This document shows, one piece after another, positions 45,033-54,839 of a stretch of DNA of 64,000 nucleotides (position 1 is its first letter; every line of letters starts with the position of its first letter). The DNA lies in NCBI GenBank assembly GCA_963743015.1, contig CAVUOD010000018.1, positions 62,001 through 126,000 of the forward strand, in the 5' to 3' direction. Both the position numbers and the translations under genes were made by a program. Under the pieces are notes generated by a model, which searched no databases, was not told the DNA's origin, and worked only from the letters and a program-made list of their open reading frames with translations. The DNA comes from CAVSRC01 sp963743015. Lineage in GTDB: Bacteria; Pseudomonadota; Alphaproteobacteria; Rhizobiales; Kaistiaceae.

Positions 45033-46202
45033 TCAGTCGAGCGCCTCGTGGATGGCGTCGCCGAGATCGGTGCGCTCCCACGAGAAGCCGCCATCGGCTT
45101 CAGGCGCACGGCCGAAATGACCGTAGGCGGCGGTGCGCGCATAGATCGGCCGGTTGAGGCCGAGATGCTGGCGGATGCCGCGCGGCGAGAGGTCCATGAT
45201 GCGGCTCAGCGCCTTCTCCAGCTTCTCTTCCTTGATGCGGCCGGTGTCGTGGAGATCGACATAGACCGACAGCGGCTGGGAGACGCCGATGGCATAGGAG
45301 AGCTGGATGGTGCAGCGGTCGGCGAAACCGGCCGCGACGACGTTCTTGGCGAGATAGCGCGAGGCATAGGCGGCCGAACGATCGACCTTGGTCGGGTCCT
45401 TGCCCGAGAAGGCGCCGCCGCCATGCGGCGCAGCCCCGCCATAGGTGTCGACGATGATCTTGCGGCCGGTCAGCCCGGCGTCGCCGTCGGGACCGCCGAT
45501 GACGAACTTGCCGGTCGGATTGATGTGCCAGACGGTCTTGTCGTCGATCCAGTTGTCGGGCAGCGCCTCGCGCACATAGGGCTCGACGATCGAGCGGACG
45601 TCATGGGAGGAGAGATCGACATCGAGGTGCTGGGTGGAGACGACGATCGAGGTGACGCCGACTGGCTTGCCGTTCTCGTAGCGCACGGTGACCTGGCTCT
45701 TGGCGTCGGGGCCGAGCATGTGGGACTCGCCCGAATGGCGCGCTTCGGCCATGCGATGGAGGATCTTGTGGGCGTAGTAGATCGGCGCCGGCATGAGCTC
45801 CGGCGTCTCGCGACAGGCATAGCCGAACATGATGCCCTGGTCGCCGGCGCCCTCGTCCTTGTTGCCGGCGGCATCGACGCCCTGCGCAATATCCGACGAC
45901 TGGGCGTGGAGAAGCACCTCGACCTTGCAGTTCTGCCAGTGGAAGCCATCCTGCTCGTAGCCGATGTCGCGGATGGCGGCGCGAGCGAGATCCTCGACCT
46001 GGCCGAGGATCGCATCGGGCCCGCGCACTTCGCCGGCAATCACGACGCGATTGGTCGTCGCCAGCGTCTCGCAGGCGACCCGTGCCTCCGGCAGGGCCGT
46101 CAGATAGGCATCGACGATGGTATCGGAGATGCGATCACAGACCTTGTCGGGATGGCCCTCAGAAACCGACTCGCTGGTGAAAAGGTAGTTGGTGCGCGAC
46201 AC
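45033..46202 (-). CDS. metK: S-adenosylmethionine synthetase
   Basis: A 389-residue methionine adenosyltransferase. Its signatures are SESVSEGHPDKVCDRISDTI, the loop GAGDQGIMFGYACRETPELM and the P-loop-like GGGAFSGKDPTKVDRSAAYA. The C-terminal SYAIGVSQPLSVYVDLHDTG also fits. It lacks nothing essential. In alphaproteobacteria metK is sometimes under a SAM or SAM/SAH riboswitch. The 187-base leader here shows only one clear hairpin at 46247-46266, and I do not claim a riboswitch. Confidence 0.97.
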   Translation of the reverse strand: MSRTNYLFTSESVSEGHPDKVCDRISDTIVDAYLTALPEARVACETLATTNRVVIAGEVRGPDAILGQVEDLARAAIRDIGYEQDGFHWQNCKVEVLLHAQSSDIAQGVDAAGNKDEGAGDQGIMFGYACRETPELMPAPIYYAHKILHRMAEARHSGESHMLGPDAKSQVTVRYENGKPVGVTSIVVSTQHLDVDLSSHDVRSIVEPYVREALPDNWIDDKTVWHINPTGKFVIGGPDGDAGLTGRKIIVDTYGGAAPHGGGAFSGKDPTKVDRSAAYASRYLAKNVVAAGFADRCTIQLSYAIGVSQPLSVYVDLHDTGRIKEEKLEKALSRIMDLSPRGIRQHLGLNRPIYARTAAYGHFGRAPEADGGFSWERTDLGDAIHEALD

Positions 46203-46246
46203 GAAACGCTGCTCCCCAGTCCAGAATCCCCTGCCAAACGGCCTAT

Positions 46247-46266
46247 CCGCCCGGCTCGCCGGGCGG
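46247..46266. other. Perfect 8-bp GC hairpin upstream of metK
   Basis: CCGCCCGG-CTCG-CCGGGCGG lies between the praR-like gene and metK. It has no T-run, so it may be a leader structure or a weak terminator. Confidence 0.4.
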
Positions 46267-46389
46267 TGTTGTGACAGTGAACGCGACGGGGGTCAATCGT
46301 CGCCCACGGGCCGACGGGCAGCGCGAGCGACGGCGCCACGCCCGAATGCGGGCATGGGCACCGATGCGCGAAAGCCGGTTGAGCGGCGT

Positions 46390-46806
46390 CTATTCGGGCT
46401 CGTCGTCACCCGCCATGGCGCGGACCAGATCGATGACCCGGCGACGCTGATGCGCATCCTTGATGCGCACAAACGCCTTGTTGAGCTGAATCCCCTCAGA
46501 GCTGGAGAGGAAATCGACGACATAGTTCGTCGACGACGGTTCTGCCACGCCTGTCGTGTCGCCGGTCGGCGTTGCCGGGGCATCCTCGAAGAAGAAGGAG
46601 ATCGGCACGGACAGAACACGGGCAATGTGCTGGAGGCGGCTGGCGCCGATCCGGTTGGTGCCCTTCTCATATTTCTGGATCTGCTGGAAAGTGATGCCGA
46701 GCTGCTCGCCCAGCTTCTCCTGGCTCATGCTAAGCATCATGCGCCGCAGTCGCACCCGACTCCCGACGTGGATGTCGATCGGGTTAGGCTGTTTCTTGTT
46801 GGCCAT
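46390..46806 (-). CDS. XRE-family regulator, PraR/PhrR-like
   Basis: A 138-residue regulator with one helix-turn-helix of the Cro/CI type (GSRVRLRRMMLSMSQEKLGE, QLGITFQQIQKYEKGTNRIG). A short C-terminal region follows (FLSSSEGIQLNKAFVRIKDA, HQRRRVIDLVRAMAG). This layout next to metK is the rhizobial PraR/PhrR type, linked to stress and quorum-related control. Upstream, the 204 bases before the start include GTGAC-TTCCC-GTCAC and a CGTCGC-CCGAA-GCGACG hairpin, which are possible regulatory or termination structures. Confidence 0.88.
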   Translation of the reverse strand: MANKKQPNPIDIHVGSRVRLRRMMLSMSQEKLGEQLGITFQQIQKYEKGTNRIGASRLQHIARVLSVPISFFFEDAPATPTGDTTGVAEPSSTNYVVDFLSSSEGIQLNKAFVRIKDAHQRRRVIDLVRAMAGDDEPE

Positions 46807-47010
46807 TTTCGGCTTTCTTCCTTATCGCCGCTCACAAAAGCGGTCCATCATGGGCCGGGGTTGTGCTTGCGCCACGTCATATCATAGCAACCATGGCACG
46901 CGCACAGCACCAGCAATGCGGTGACTTCCCGTCACCACACCCCCGTGCGTCGCCCGAAGCGACGGGGGATATTGGCCGGCAACAGCAATTTGTGTCAATT
47001 GTCCGTCAAA

Positions 47011-48602
47011 TCAGCCGTTAACCTTGGTTAACGCGGACATACCGGCAAAGAGCGCCAGCAGGGCCGCGAAAATGAAGTCTCCAAATCGGGCATAGGGCGT
47101 CGGCGGCAGGGCGGCCGGCAAATCCCCGTCGACCACACCGGTGCGGCCGAGCCCCAGACTGGCGATGACCCGCCCATGGCCGTCGACGATGGCCGAAATG
47201 CCGGAATTTGCGTCGCGGACCAGCGGCAGGCCTTCCTCGACGGCGCGCACGCGCGCCTCAAGAAAATGCTGGTGCGGGCCGGGCGTGTCGCCAAACCACG
47301 AATCATCGGTGACGTTGAGCAGCCATCCCGGGCGGGGACCGGGCGGCAGTACCGCGCCGGGGAAGATGATCTCGTAGCAGATGAGCGGCGCGGCCGCCGG
47401 TGCGCCGGGGACGGCAAGTGCGCGCCGCTGGGTGCCTGCCGTGAAGCCGCCGGGCAGTTGGATCAATTGCCGCAACCCCAACCAGCCCAGCACGCCGGAA
47501 AAGGGGATGTATTCGCCGAAAGGCACCAGATGCACCTTGTCGTAGGCACCGACGATCTCGCCGCTATCGTCGATGACGTAAATCGAGTTGAAGACGGGCG
47601 GCGCCCCCCCTGTGGTAGACGCTCGGCACGGGCAGCACCAGTGACGAGGGTCACACCTGGCGGCAGCAGGCCGGCGATGGCGGCCAGTGCGCTCGGCCGT
47701 TCGGTGAGCAGGAAGGGGAAGGCCGATTCGGGCCAGATGAGATGGGTGATGCCGGACAGCCCGGCGGCGCCCTTGCCGCCGCCGGACAGGCTGACATAGC
47801 GCTGCATGATCTCGTCGGCCTTCTCGATGCCCCAGCGCTCGCCCTGCGGGACATTGGGCTGCAGGATACGCAGGTGGACGCCGGGAACCGTTGCATCCGG
47901 ACCGCCGGCAAGGCGGGCGGCACCGAAACCGAGATGCGCGAGGAACAGGACGCCGGCGGCGGCGAAGGCAATGCGGCCCGCCCTGCGGCCCGGCCCCGCC
48001 TCGGCGACCAGCAGGACCGGCGCGGCAAAGATGAAGCAGGCGGCGAGCGTCAGCCCCCAGATGCCGACAAGCGCGGCCGATTGCATCATCAGCGGGAAGG
48101 GGGTGAGGGCGTAGCCGAGCACGTTCCACGGGAAACCGGTCAAGAGATGGCCGCGCAGCCATTCGGCAATCGACAGCGCCACGGCAAAGGTGAGCACGCG
48201 CGACCAGGTCTCGGACCAGAAGAGGCGGGCAAGCGCCGCGCCGAAGGCCCAGAAGAGCGCCAGATAGGCCGGCAGGCCGGCGACGGCAAAGGGCATGAGC
48301 CAGCCGAAGATCTCGGCATCGACCAGGAAAGCCGCACCGATCCACCACAGGCCGGCGACGAAGAAGCCGAAGCCGAAGCTCCAGCCGACGAGCGCCGCCG
48401 GCAGCAGCCGACGCAGGAAGCCGGCACCTTCTTCCGGCGTGGCGCCGTCGATCAGCCAGACGAAGACGGGAAAGGTCAGCCAGAGGATCGGAAAGAAGTC
48501 AAAGGGTGGGAAGGCCAGCGCCGAAAGCGCGCCGGCGGCAAACGCGACGGCGAAGCGGCGCCAGCCCCACAGAACGATGATGGCGTTGGCGAAGGATTGC
48601 AC
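47011..48602 (-). pseudogene. lnt: Apolipoprotein N-acyltransferase, frameshifted
   Basis: Lnt acylates the N-terminal cysteine of lipoproteins in the inner membrane. The N-terminal half (membrane helices from FAVAFAAGALSALAFPPFDF, then LRILQPNVPQGERWG and LIWPESAFPFLL, with catalytic Glu in WPESA) reads from 48602. The C-terminal half (GAPPVFNSIYVIDDSGEIVG, then YDKVHLVPFGEYIPF with the catalytic Lys, and LICYEIIFPG with the catalytic Cys) reads in another frame. The break is at a run of seven C at 47604-47610. One missing base fits the 1592-base length. All three catalytic residues are present, so a homopolymer sequencing loss is likely. Repaired, it is about 530 residues. Confidence 0.88.
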
Positions 48603-48711
48603 CCTCGTCGCGCTCCACGCTTGCGTCGCCTCGAATCAGCCACCGAGGGTCGGGGCGCAGGGCGCCGCGGTCAAGCGAGCGGGCGCGGAATCTTGCCGCA
48701 GTGCCGGCGGT

Positions 48712-49785
48712 TCAGCCGGCGGCCGGGCCGGTTTCGGGCGACGAACGATGGCGGCGGCGCGGCTCGCGCGGACCGGCCGGGCGCTTGCTGATCCTGAGCC
48801 GCTTGATACGGCGCGGATCGGCGTCGAGGATCTCGAACTCATAGCCGCCCGGCGCGGAAACCAGTTCGCCGCGCACGGGGATGCGGCCGACCAGCGCGAA
48901 CACCAGGCCGCCGATGGTATCGACGTCCTCGCCGTCCTTGCCGGCGGCCAGATCGGTGCCGAGGACCTCGGCGACCTCCTCGAGATCGGCACGGGCATCG
49001 GCGAGGAAGCCACCGTCCTTGTCGGGCACGATCATCGGACCGTTGTCGTCGTCGTGCTCGTCCTCGATGTCGCCGACGACCATTTCGAGCGCGTCCTCCA
49101 GCGAGACGAGGCCGTCGGTACCGCCATATTCGTCGATGACAAGCGCCATCTGCATGTGCGCCGCCTGCATGTTGGCGAGCAGTGTCGCCACCGGCATGGA
49201 GGGCGGCACGAAGAGGATGTTGCGCACGAGGCCGGCACTGGCCAGCGTCTTGCCGAGGTCGACGCAGGCGAGATCGAGCTTGGCGGCTTCCTCTTCCACA
49301 CTGTCGCCCGACCTGGCAGGGCTGTCTGCGCTCTTGGCCGTCTGCGGGCCGGCCGTGCCGGCGATGTGGGCCATCAGATCCTTGATGTGGACGAGGCCGA
49401 CGGGATCGTCGAGGGTCTCGCGGAAGACCGGCATGCGCGAGTGACCGGATTTCAGAAAAGTGACCAGCAATTCGCCGAGACCGGCGTCGATCTCGACCGC
49501 CTCGATATCGGCGCGCGGCACCATGACGTCGTCGACGCGCATGTCGCGCAGCCGCAGGATGTTGGCGAGCATCGCCCGCTCCTCCGGCGTGAAGCCGGCG
49601 GCATCATCCTCCGGGGCGGCAAGGGCGGCGGCGAGATCCTGACGCAGGGTGCCGGTGCCCTTGAAGCCGACCGCGGCACGCAGGCGGTCAAACCAGGTCT
49701 CGTGGTTGCGCGTACTGTCCGGTTCGCTGTCTTGGGCGGAGCCGGTGCTCGGGTCGCTCAGGGCCTGTTTGGGGGCGTCGTTCAT
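48712..49785 (-). CDS. Hemolysin-family CBS-domain protein (CorC-like)
   Basis: A 357-residue CorC/TlyC-type protein. Two CBS domains (about 85-235) include VDDVMVPRADIEAVEIDAGL, SGHSRMPVFRETLDDPVGLV and MQMALVIDEYGGTDGLVSLE. The C-terminal CorC_HlyC domain has VDTIGGLVFALVGRIPVRGE and FEILDADPRRIKRLRI. There is no DUF21 membrane domain. A 30-residue Ser/Asp insertion (PQTAKSADSPARSGDSVEEE) separates the two CBS repeats. CorC-type proteins affect magnesium or cobalt resistance. It lies between ybeY and lnt, the usual place. Confidence 0.9.
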   Translation of the reverse strand: MNDAPKQALSDPSTGSAQDSEPDSTRNHETWFDRLRAAVGFKGTGTLRQDLAAALAAPEDDAAGFTPEERAMLANILRLRDMRVDDVMVPRADIEAVEIDAGLGELLVTFLKSGHSRMPVFRETLDDPVGLVHIKDLMAHIAGTAGPQTAKSADSPARSGDSVEEEAAKLDLACVDLGKTLASAGLVRNILFVPPSMPVATLLANMQAAHMQMALVIDEYGGTDGLVSLEDALEMVVGDIEDEHDDDNGPMIVPDKDGGFLADARADLEEVAEVLGTDLAAGKDGEDVDTIGGLVFALVGRIPVRGELVSAPGGYEFEILDADPRRIKRLRISKRPAGPREPRRRHRSSPETGPAAG

Positions 49786-49808
49786 CTCTCGAGGTGCGGT
49801 TCAGCCCG

Positions 49809-50312
49809 TCAATCGGCCGATTCGGCATAGGGGTCGGCGATGCCGAGCCGGGCCAATATAGCGGTTTCGAGCCGTTCCATCACGGCCGCCTCGCCGTCGG
49901 TCTCGTGGTCGTAGCCGACAAGATGCAAGAATCCATGAATAATCAGATGGGTGAGATGGTCGGCAAAGTCCAACCCCTGGGTTGCGGATTCGGCAACAAT
50001 GGTTTCCCGGGCCATGACGATATCGCCGAGCAGCGGCCCGAGACGGCCGGAATAGAGCGGTGCGGCGGGGAACGACAGGACATTGGTTGGCTTGTCCTTT
50101 CCGCGATACTGGCGATTCAGAACCCGGACGCGGGCGTCGTCGGTGAAGACCAGGGAGACCTCGGCATCGGCTGCCAGGGGCGGAAGCTCCGCCGCATGGC
50201 AGGCGCCAAGGGCGCGATCGACCAAGGCGTGAAGCGCCGCCTCGGCGGGCCAGCCATCGGCCTCGACCAGAATATCGGCTTGGATCGCTGCACTGCCGGC
50301 GTCGGACGACAG
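49809..50312 (-). CDS. ybeY: Endoribonuclease/rRNA maturation factor YbeY, unusual start
   Basis: YbeY is a zinc-dependent RNase for 16S rRNA 3'-end maturation. The metal site HGFLHLVGYDH is intact, as is NRQYRGKDKPTNVLSFP. The reading frame stays open above the first usable TTG (50225), and the extra codons encode the expected first strand ILVEADGWPAEAALHALV. No ATG, GTG or TTG is available in frame between the phoH stop and that strand. A CTG at 50310-50312 lies 12 bases after GGGGAGGGG and would give about 167 residues. The alternatives are translation from TTG 50225 (138 residues) or a small indel that hides a GTG at about 50297. Confidence 0.85.
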   Translation of the reverse strand: MSSDAGSAAIQADILVEADGWPAEAALHALVDRALGACHAAELPPLAADAEVSLVFTDDARVRVLNRQYRGKDKPTNVLSFPAAPLYSGRLGPLLGDIVMARETIVAESATQGLDFADHLTHLIIHGFLHLVGYDHETDGEAAVMERLETAILARLGIADPYAESAD

Positions 50313-50314
50313 GG

Positions 50315-51348
<1,034 letters not shown>

Positions 51349-51352
<4 letters not shown>

Positions 51353-52934
51353 GACGCCGCCTCCATGAGCGGGGCATCGACGGGCGTGGCGGCATCCTCC
51401 AGCGTGCCGAACAGGCTGTTGGCGGAACTCGACTCGATGCGGACGCGGCGGATCGTGCCGATCAGCTCGGCTCCGCCGGCGACATGGATTGGCTGGAGCC
51501 AGGGCGAGCGGCCGACGATCTGGCCGGGATGGCGGCCGGGATGCTCGAAGAGGATGTCGGCGGTGATGCCAACACGCGAGGCGAGGAAGGCGGCCTGGCG
51601 GGCAACGATCGCCGCCTGCAGGCGCTGCAGCCGCTCGTTCTTGACCGCCTCCGGCACCTGATCTTCGGCCCCGGCTGCCGGTGTGCCGGGGCGCGGGCTG
51701 TATTTGAACGAATAGGCGGCGACGTGGCCGGCGTCTGCGAGAATCGAAAGCGTCGCGGCGAAATCGTCCTCGGTCTCGCCGGGGAAGCCGACGATATAGT
51801 CGCTGGCCAGCGCGATGTCAGGTCTGGCGGCGCGGATCCGCGCGACAAGGCGGAGATAGTCGGCGGCGGTGTGGCGCCGGTTCATGGCCGCCAGGATGCG
51901 GTCGGAGCCGGCCTGAACCGGCAGGTGCAGATAGGGCATCAGTTCGCCGAGATCGCGATGGGCGGCGATGAGATCGTCGGCCATGTCGCGTGGATGGCTG
52001 GTGGTGTAGCGCAGGCGGTCGATGCCGGGGATTTCGGCCAGGCGGAAGAGCAGCCGGCCGAGCCCCCAATCGCGCCCGTCGGGGCCTTGCCCATGCCATG
52101 CATTGACGTTCTGGCCGAGCAAAGTGAGCTCGCGCACACCGGAATCCGCCAGACGCATGGCCTCGGCGACGATCTTCTCCACCGGCCGCGACACCTCGGC
52201 ACCGCGCGTATAGGGCACGACGCAGAAGGTGCAGAACTTGTCGCAGCCTTCCTGAACGGTGAGGAAGGCGGAGACGCGGGCAGGGCTTGCCCCCTCACCC
52301 GGTGCGCTCCGCGCACCACCCTCTCCCGCGAGGGGAGAGGGTCGGGATTCGCGGCGCCGCCACGGCGAACCCTCTCCCCCTGTGGGAGAGGGTGGCGAGG
52401 CCACGGGCCGAGCCGGGTGAGGGGTGTCCATGACACGATCCAGCGTGGCGAACTTGTCGGCGACGTCGAACTCGGTCTCGACCACCCGACGGCCGGCACG
52501 GGCCTCGGCGATCAGCTCTGGCAGGCGCTGATAGGATTGCGGGCCGACGACGAGATCGACGACCGGTGCTCGGGAGACGATCTCGGCGCCCTCGGCCTGC
52601 GCGACGCAGCCGGCGACGCCGACCAGCACCTCGCGCCCCGCCTCGCGGCCGGCAGCCTTCAGCGCGCGGAAGCGGCCAAGCTCGGAATAGACCTTCTCGG
52701 CGGCCTTTTCGCGGATATGGCAGGTGTTGAGCAGGATGAGATCGGCCGCTTCGGGGGCGTCCACCGGCCGGTAGCCGGACCCGCCCAGAACGTCCGCCAT
52801 CCTTTCGGAATCGTAGACGTTCATCTGGCAGCCATAGGTCTTGATGAAAACGGTCTTCAGGTCCGCGTCCGATCTCTTTGTGAATTCCGATGGTTAACCG
52901 TTATCCCGGCCCCTCGCCCGGCCCGGGAGTTCAT
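51349..52934 (-). pseudogene. miaB: tRNA-2-methylthio-N6-dimethylallyladenosine synthase, in-frame repeat insertion and N-terminal frameshift
   Basis: MiaB is a radical-SAM methylthiotransferase for tRNA A37. The radical-SAM CxxxCxxC is in VQEGCDKFCTFCVVPYTRGA. The UPF0004 domain has CHIREKAAEKVYSELG and VGVAGCVAQAEG. A TRAM domain ends the protein. The N-terminal FIKTYGCQMNVYDSERM, with its first cluster cysteine, lies upstream of the first ATG (52824) in the same frame, but no start codon exists there. An ATG at 52934 behind AAAGGA is one frame away, which fits one missing base. Between DRVMD and RVSAFLTVQEGC about 45 foreign residues are encoded by a palindromic repeat. Confidence 0.85.
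52290..52425. repeat. Palindromic repeat, family B copy 3, inside miaB
   Basis: The outer arms are CCCCTCACCCGG and CCGGGTGAGGGG. The inner hairpins are CCCTCTCCC-GCGA-GGGGAGAGGG and CCCTCTCCC-CCTGT-GGGAGAGGG. The 136 bases stay in frame with miaB and encode a Pro/Gly/Ser/Arg-rich stretch (SPPSPTGGEGSPWRRRESRP and on), absent from other MiaB proteins as far as I know the family. Confidence 0.85.
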
Positions 52935-53034
52935 CTGTTCCTTTAGCGTTTTTCGGCGGCCAAGAGAATAGGCAGGTCGGATGGCCGGAGGATGACGATC
53001 CGCTCGCTTCGCGCGAAGGAAACGGCGCCGCAGC

Positions 53035-53474
53035 TCAGCCCTTGTCCTTGTTCGGCTTGTCGAGCGGCACGCCGTAGAGTTCCAGGCGGTGATCGACGAG
53101 GCGGAAGCCGAGGCGCTCGGCAATCGCCTGCTGCAGCTTCTCGATCTCGTCGTCGCGGAATTCGACCACCTTGCCGGTGCGCAGGTCGATCAGGTGATCG
53201 TGGTGCTCCTCGGGGATGGTCTCGTAGCGCGAGCGGCCGGCGCCAAAATCGTGGCGGGCGATGACGCCGGCATCCTCGAACAGCTTGACCGTGCGATAGA
53301 CGGTGGCAATCGAGATCTTCGGGTCCATGGCGGAGGCGCGGCGATAGAGTTCCTCGACGTCGGGATGGTCGGTGGCCGATTCCAGCACACGCGCGATCGT
53401 GCGGCGCTGCTCGGTCATGCGCATGCCCTTGTCGACGCAGAGTTCCTCGAGAAGTTCTTGGTTTCTTCGCTCAC
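53035..53474 (-). pseudogene. fur: Fur-family metalloregulator (Mur-like), apparent frameshift near the start
   Basis: A Fur-family repressor of about 146 residues. The DNA-binding domain is GMRMTEQRRTIARVLESATD, DVEELYRRASAMDPKISIAT and VYRTVKLFEDAGVI. The metal region EEHHDHLIDLRTGKVVEF has the histidines but lacks the structural CxxC, as in rhizobial manganese-responsive Mur. No start codon precedes LLEELCVDKGMRMTEQ in frame without running far into rimI. A GTG at 53474 (VSEETK) is one frame off and fits a missing base at about 53451-53462, which would restore a normal-length protein. A TTG at 53543 is the alternative. Confidence 0.8.
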
Positions 53475-53512
53475 GGTCGGCTGCTTCCGAACATTTTCGG
53501 GCTTCCTCGCGC

Positions 53513-54001
53513 TTAGCGAAGTTGCACCCGCATGACAAGCGCGGTGCCGTCGTCGGACGAGCCCGACTGGTAATAGTTGCGGCGCTCGCCGGTAACCTGG
53601 AAGCCGAGGGAGCGGTAGAGCGCCAGTGCCGCCGCGTTGCCGCGGTCGACCTCGAGGAAGCAATGGGACGCGCCGGCACGGTGGAGGCGGCGCAGCGCCT
53701 CGTCCATCAGCATGCGGCCGTAGCCACGGCGGCGGTAGACCGGGCGGACGGCGATGGTGAGGATTTCAGCCTCGTCGGCGGCGACGCGGACGAGCACGAA
53801 AGCGACCAGGCGGGGCCCGGAAACCACCGTCTGGCGGCGCAGACCGACGGCGAAGACGCCGCGGTCGGCGAGCAGGGCGGCAAAATCTTCCCCACTCCAG
53901 GTGTGGGCGAAGGCGACAGAATGGATCTCGGACAGCGTCTCGGCCTCACTGCGCGCGACCGTGACCAGGGCCGTGCGCACGGTCCAGGGCCAGGCGATCA
54001 T
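53513..54001 (-). CDS. rimI: Ribosomal protein alanine N-acetyltransferase (RimI-like)
   Basis: A 162-residue GNAT acetyltransferase. The acetyl-CoA loop is VRPVYRRRGYGRMLMDEALR. The catalytic and fold residues are in CFLEVDRGNAAALALYRSLG, followed by FQVTGERRNYYQ. It acetylates the N-terminus of ribosomal protein S18 in E. coli, and the target here is inferred. The start ATG overlaps the tsaB stop by four bases. Pairing with tsaB is the conserved arrangement. Confidence 0.93.
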   Translation of the reverse strand: MIAWPWTVRTALVTVARSEAETLSEIHSVAFAHTWSGEDFAALLADRGVFAVGLRRQTVVSGPRLVAFVLVRVAADEAEILTIAVRPVYRRRGYGRMLMDEALRRLHRAGASHCFLEVDRGNAAALALYRSLGFQVTGERRNYYQSGSSDDGTALVMRVQLR

Positions 54002-54666
54002 CGGCGGGCGATCCGGCCGGCGGTCTGCGGCTTGGCGTCCGGCGGCCTGAGATAGAGCGGACGCGGGGCTTCGCCGGTGAGCGGTGCCGCGCGCGCCAGC
54101 CGGCAGAGCGCGGCGATATCGGGGGCGGAGCGCTCGTGGACGGTGCGGGCGCGGGCCTCGTCGCCCAAGATTTCGGCAAGGGCCGCGGAGCCGGAGCCTG
54201 CAATCAGCGTGTTGGCGGCAATCCGGCGGGCGAAGGTTTCCGCCGGGGCGGCCTCGGGCGGGCCTTGCGGCGCGCCATCGGCGGCGAAGCTCTGGCCGTA
54301 GAGCTCGCCGCGCCCGGCGGAAAGCACGGCCAGCACCGGCGCGGCGCCGATCTCGGCGCGGGCGGCCTCGGCATGGACGGCGAGCGTGCCGATGCCGACC
54401 GCCGGGGCACCGGTGACCAGCGCCAGGCCGCGGGCGGCGGCGATGCCGACGCGCAGGCCCGTGAAAGAGCCGGGACCGACGGTGACGGCGATGCGCTCGA
54501 GATCGCCGAAGCCAAGGCCGGCTTCGGCCATGGCGGCTTCGACCATGGCCATCAGCCGTTCGGCATGGCCGCGGCCAATCACCTCGCTCTTCAGCACCTG
54601 GCGGGCGCCGTCGACCACGCCGACGGAGCAGGCTTCCTGTGCGGTGTCGATGGCCAGCAGGCGCAT
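53998..54666 (-). CDS. tsaB: tRNA threonylcarbamoyladenosine biosynthesis protein TsaB
   Basis: A 222-residue TsaB of the ASKHA fold, the partner of TsaD in making t6A37 of tRNA. The start MRLLAIDTAQEACSVGVVDG and the motif IAVTVGPGSFTGLRVGIAAA are diagnostic, with VLAVLSAGRGELYGQSF later on. The C-terminus is LYLRPPDAKPQTAGRIARR. It lacks metal-site histidines, as all TsaB proteins do. It overlaps rimI by four bases. Confidence 0.95.
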   Translation of the reverse strand: MRLLAIDTAQEACSVGVVDGARQVLKSEVIGRGHAERLMAMVEAAMAEAGLGFGDLERIAVTVGPGSFTGLRVGIAAARGLALVTGAPAVGIGTLAVHAEAARAEIGAAPVLAVLSAGRGELYGQSFAADGAPQGPPEAAPAETFARRIAANTLIAGSGSAALAEILGDEARARTVHERSAPDIAALCRLARAAPLTGEAPRPLYLRPPDAKPQTAGRIARR

Positions 54667-54711
54667 GTCGCGGGATTAGCCGGCAAGGACGGCCAAGTCG
54701 AGAGGAACCGT

Positions 54712-54758
54712 GTCCCGGGCGCAGCGCAGCACGAAGTGATGCGCTGCTGAACCGGGAC
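54712..54758. repeat. Stem-loop repeat, tandem unit 1
   Basis: GTCCCGG, GC, GCAGCGCA pair with TGCGCTGC, TGAA, CCGGGAC around an 11-base loop. This is a strong imperfect hairpin in the 173 bases between tsaB and nfu. Confidence 0.6.
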
Positions 54759-54774
54759 CGAAACGATGCATGGA

Positions 54775-54819
54775 CCCCGGATCTGCAGTGCACCGCTCCG
54801 CGCTGCACTGCGTCCGGGG
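54775..54819. repeat. Stem-loop repeat, tandem unit 2
   Basis: CCCCGGA, TC, TGCAGTGCA pair with TGCACTGCG, TCCGGGG around a short loop. It has the same design as the unit 16 bases upstream, but a different sequence in the upper stem. Confidence 0.6.
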
Positions 54820-54839
54820 AACGGGGGCTGGTGTCGGCT

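Noticed and set aside
46203..46389. SAM or SAM/SAH riboswitch upstream of metK
   Set aside because: Only one simple GC hairpin is visible, and I could not find the conserved pseudoknot core of the known classes. A covariance-model search would be needed to support it.
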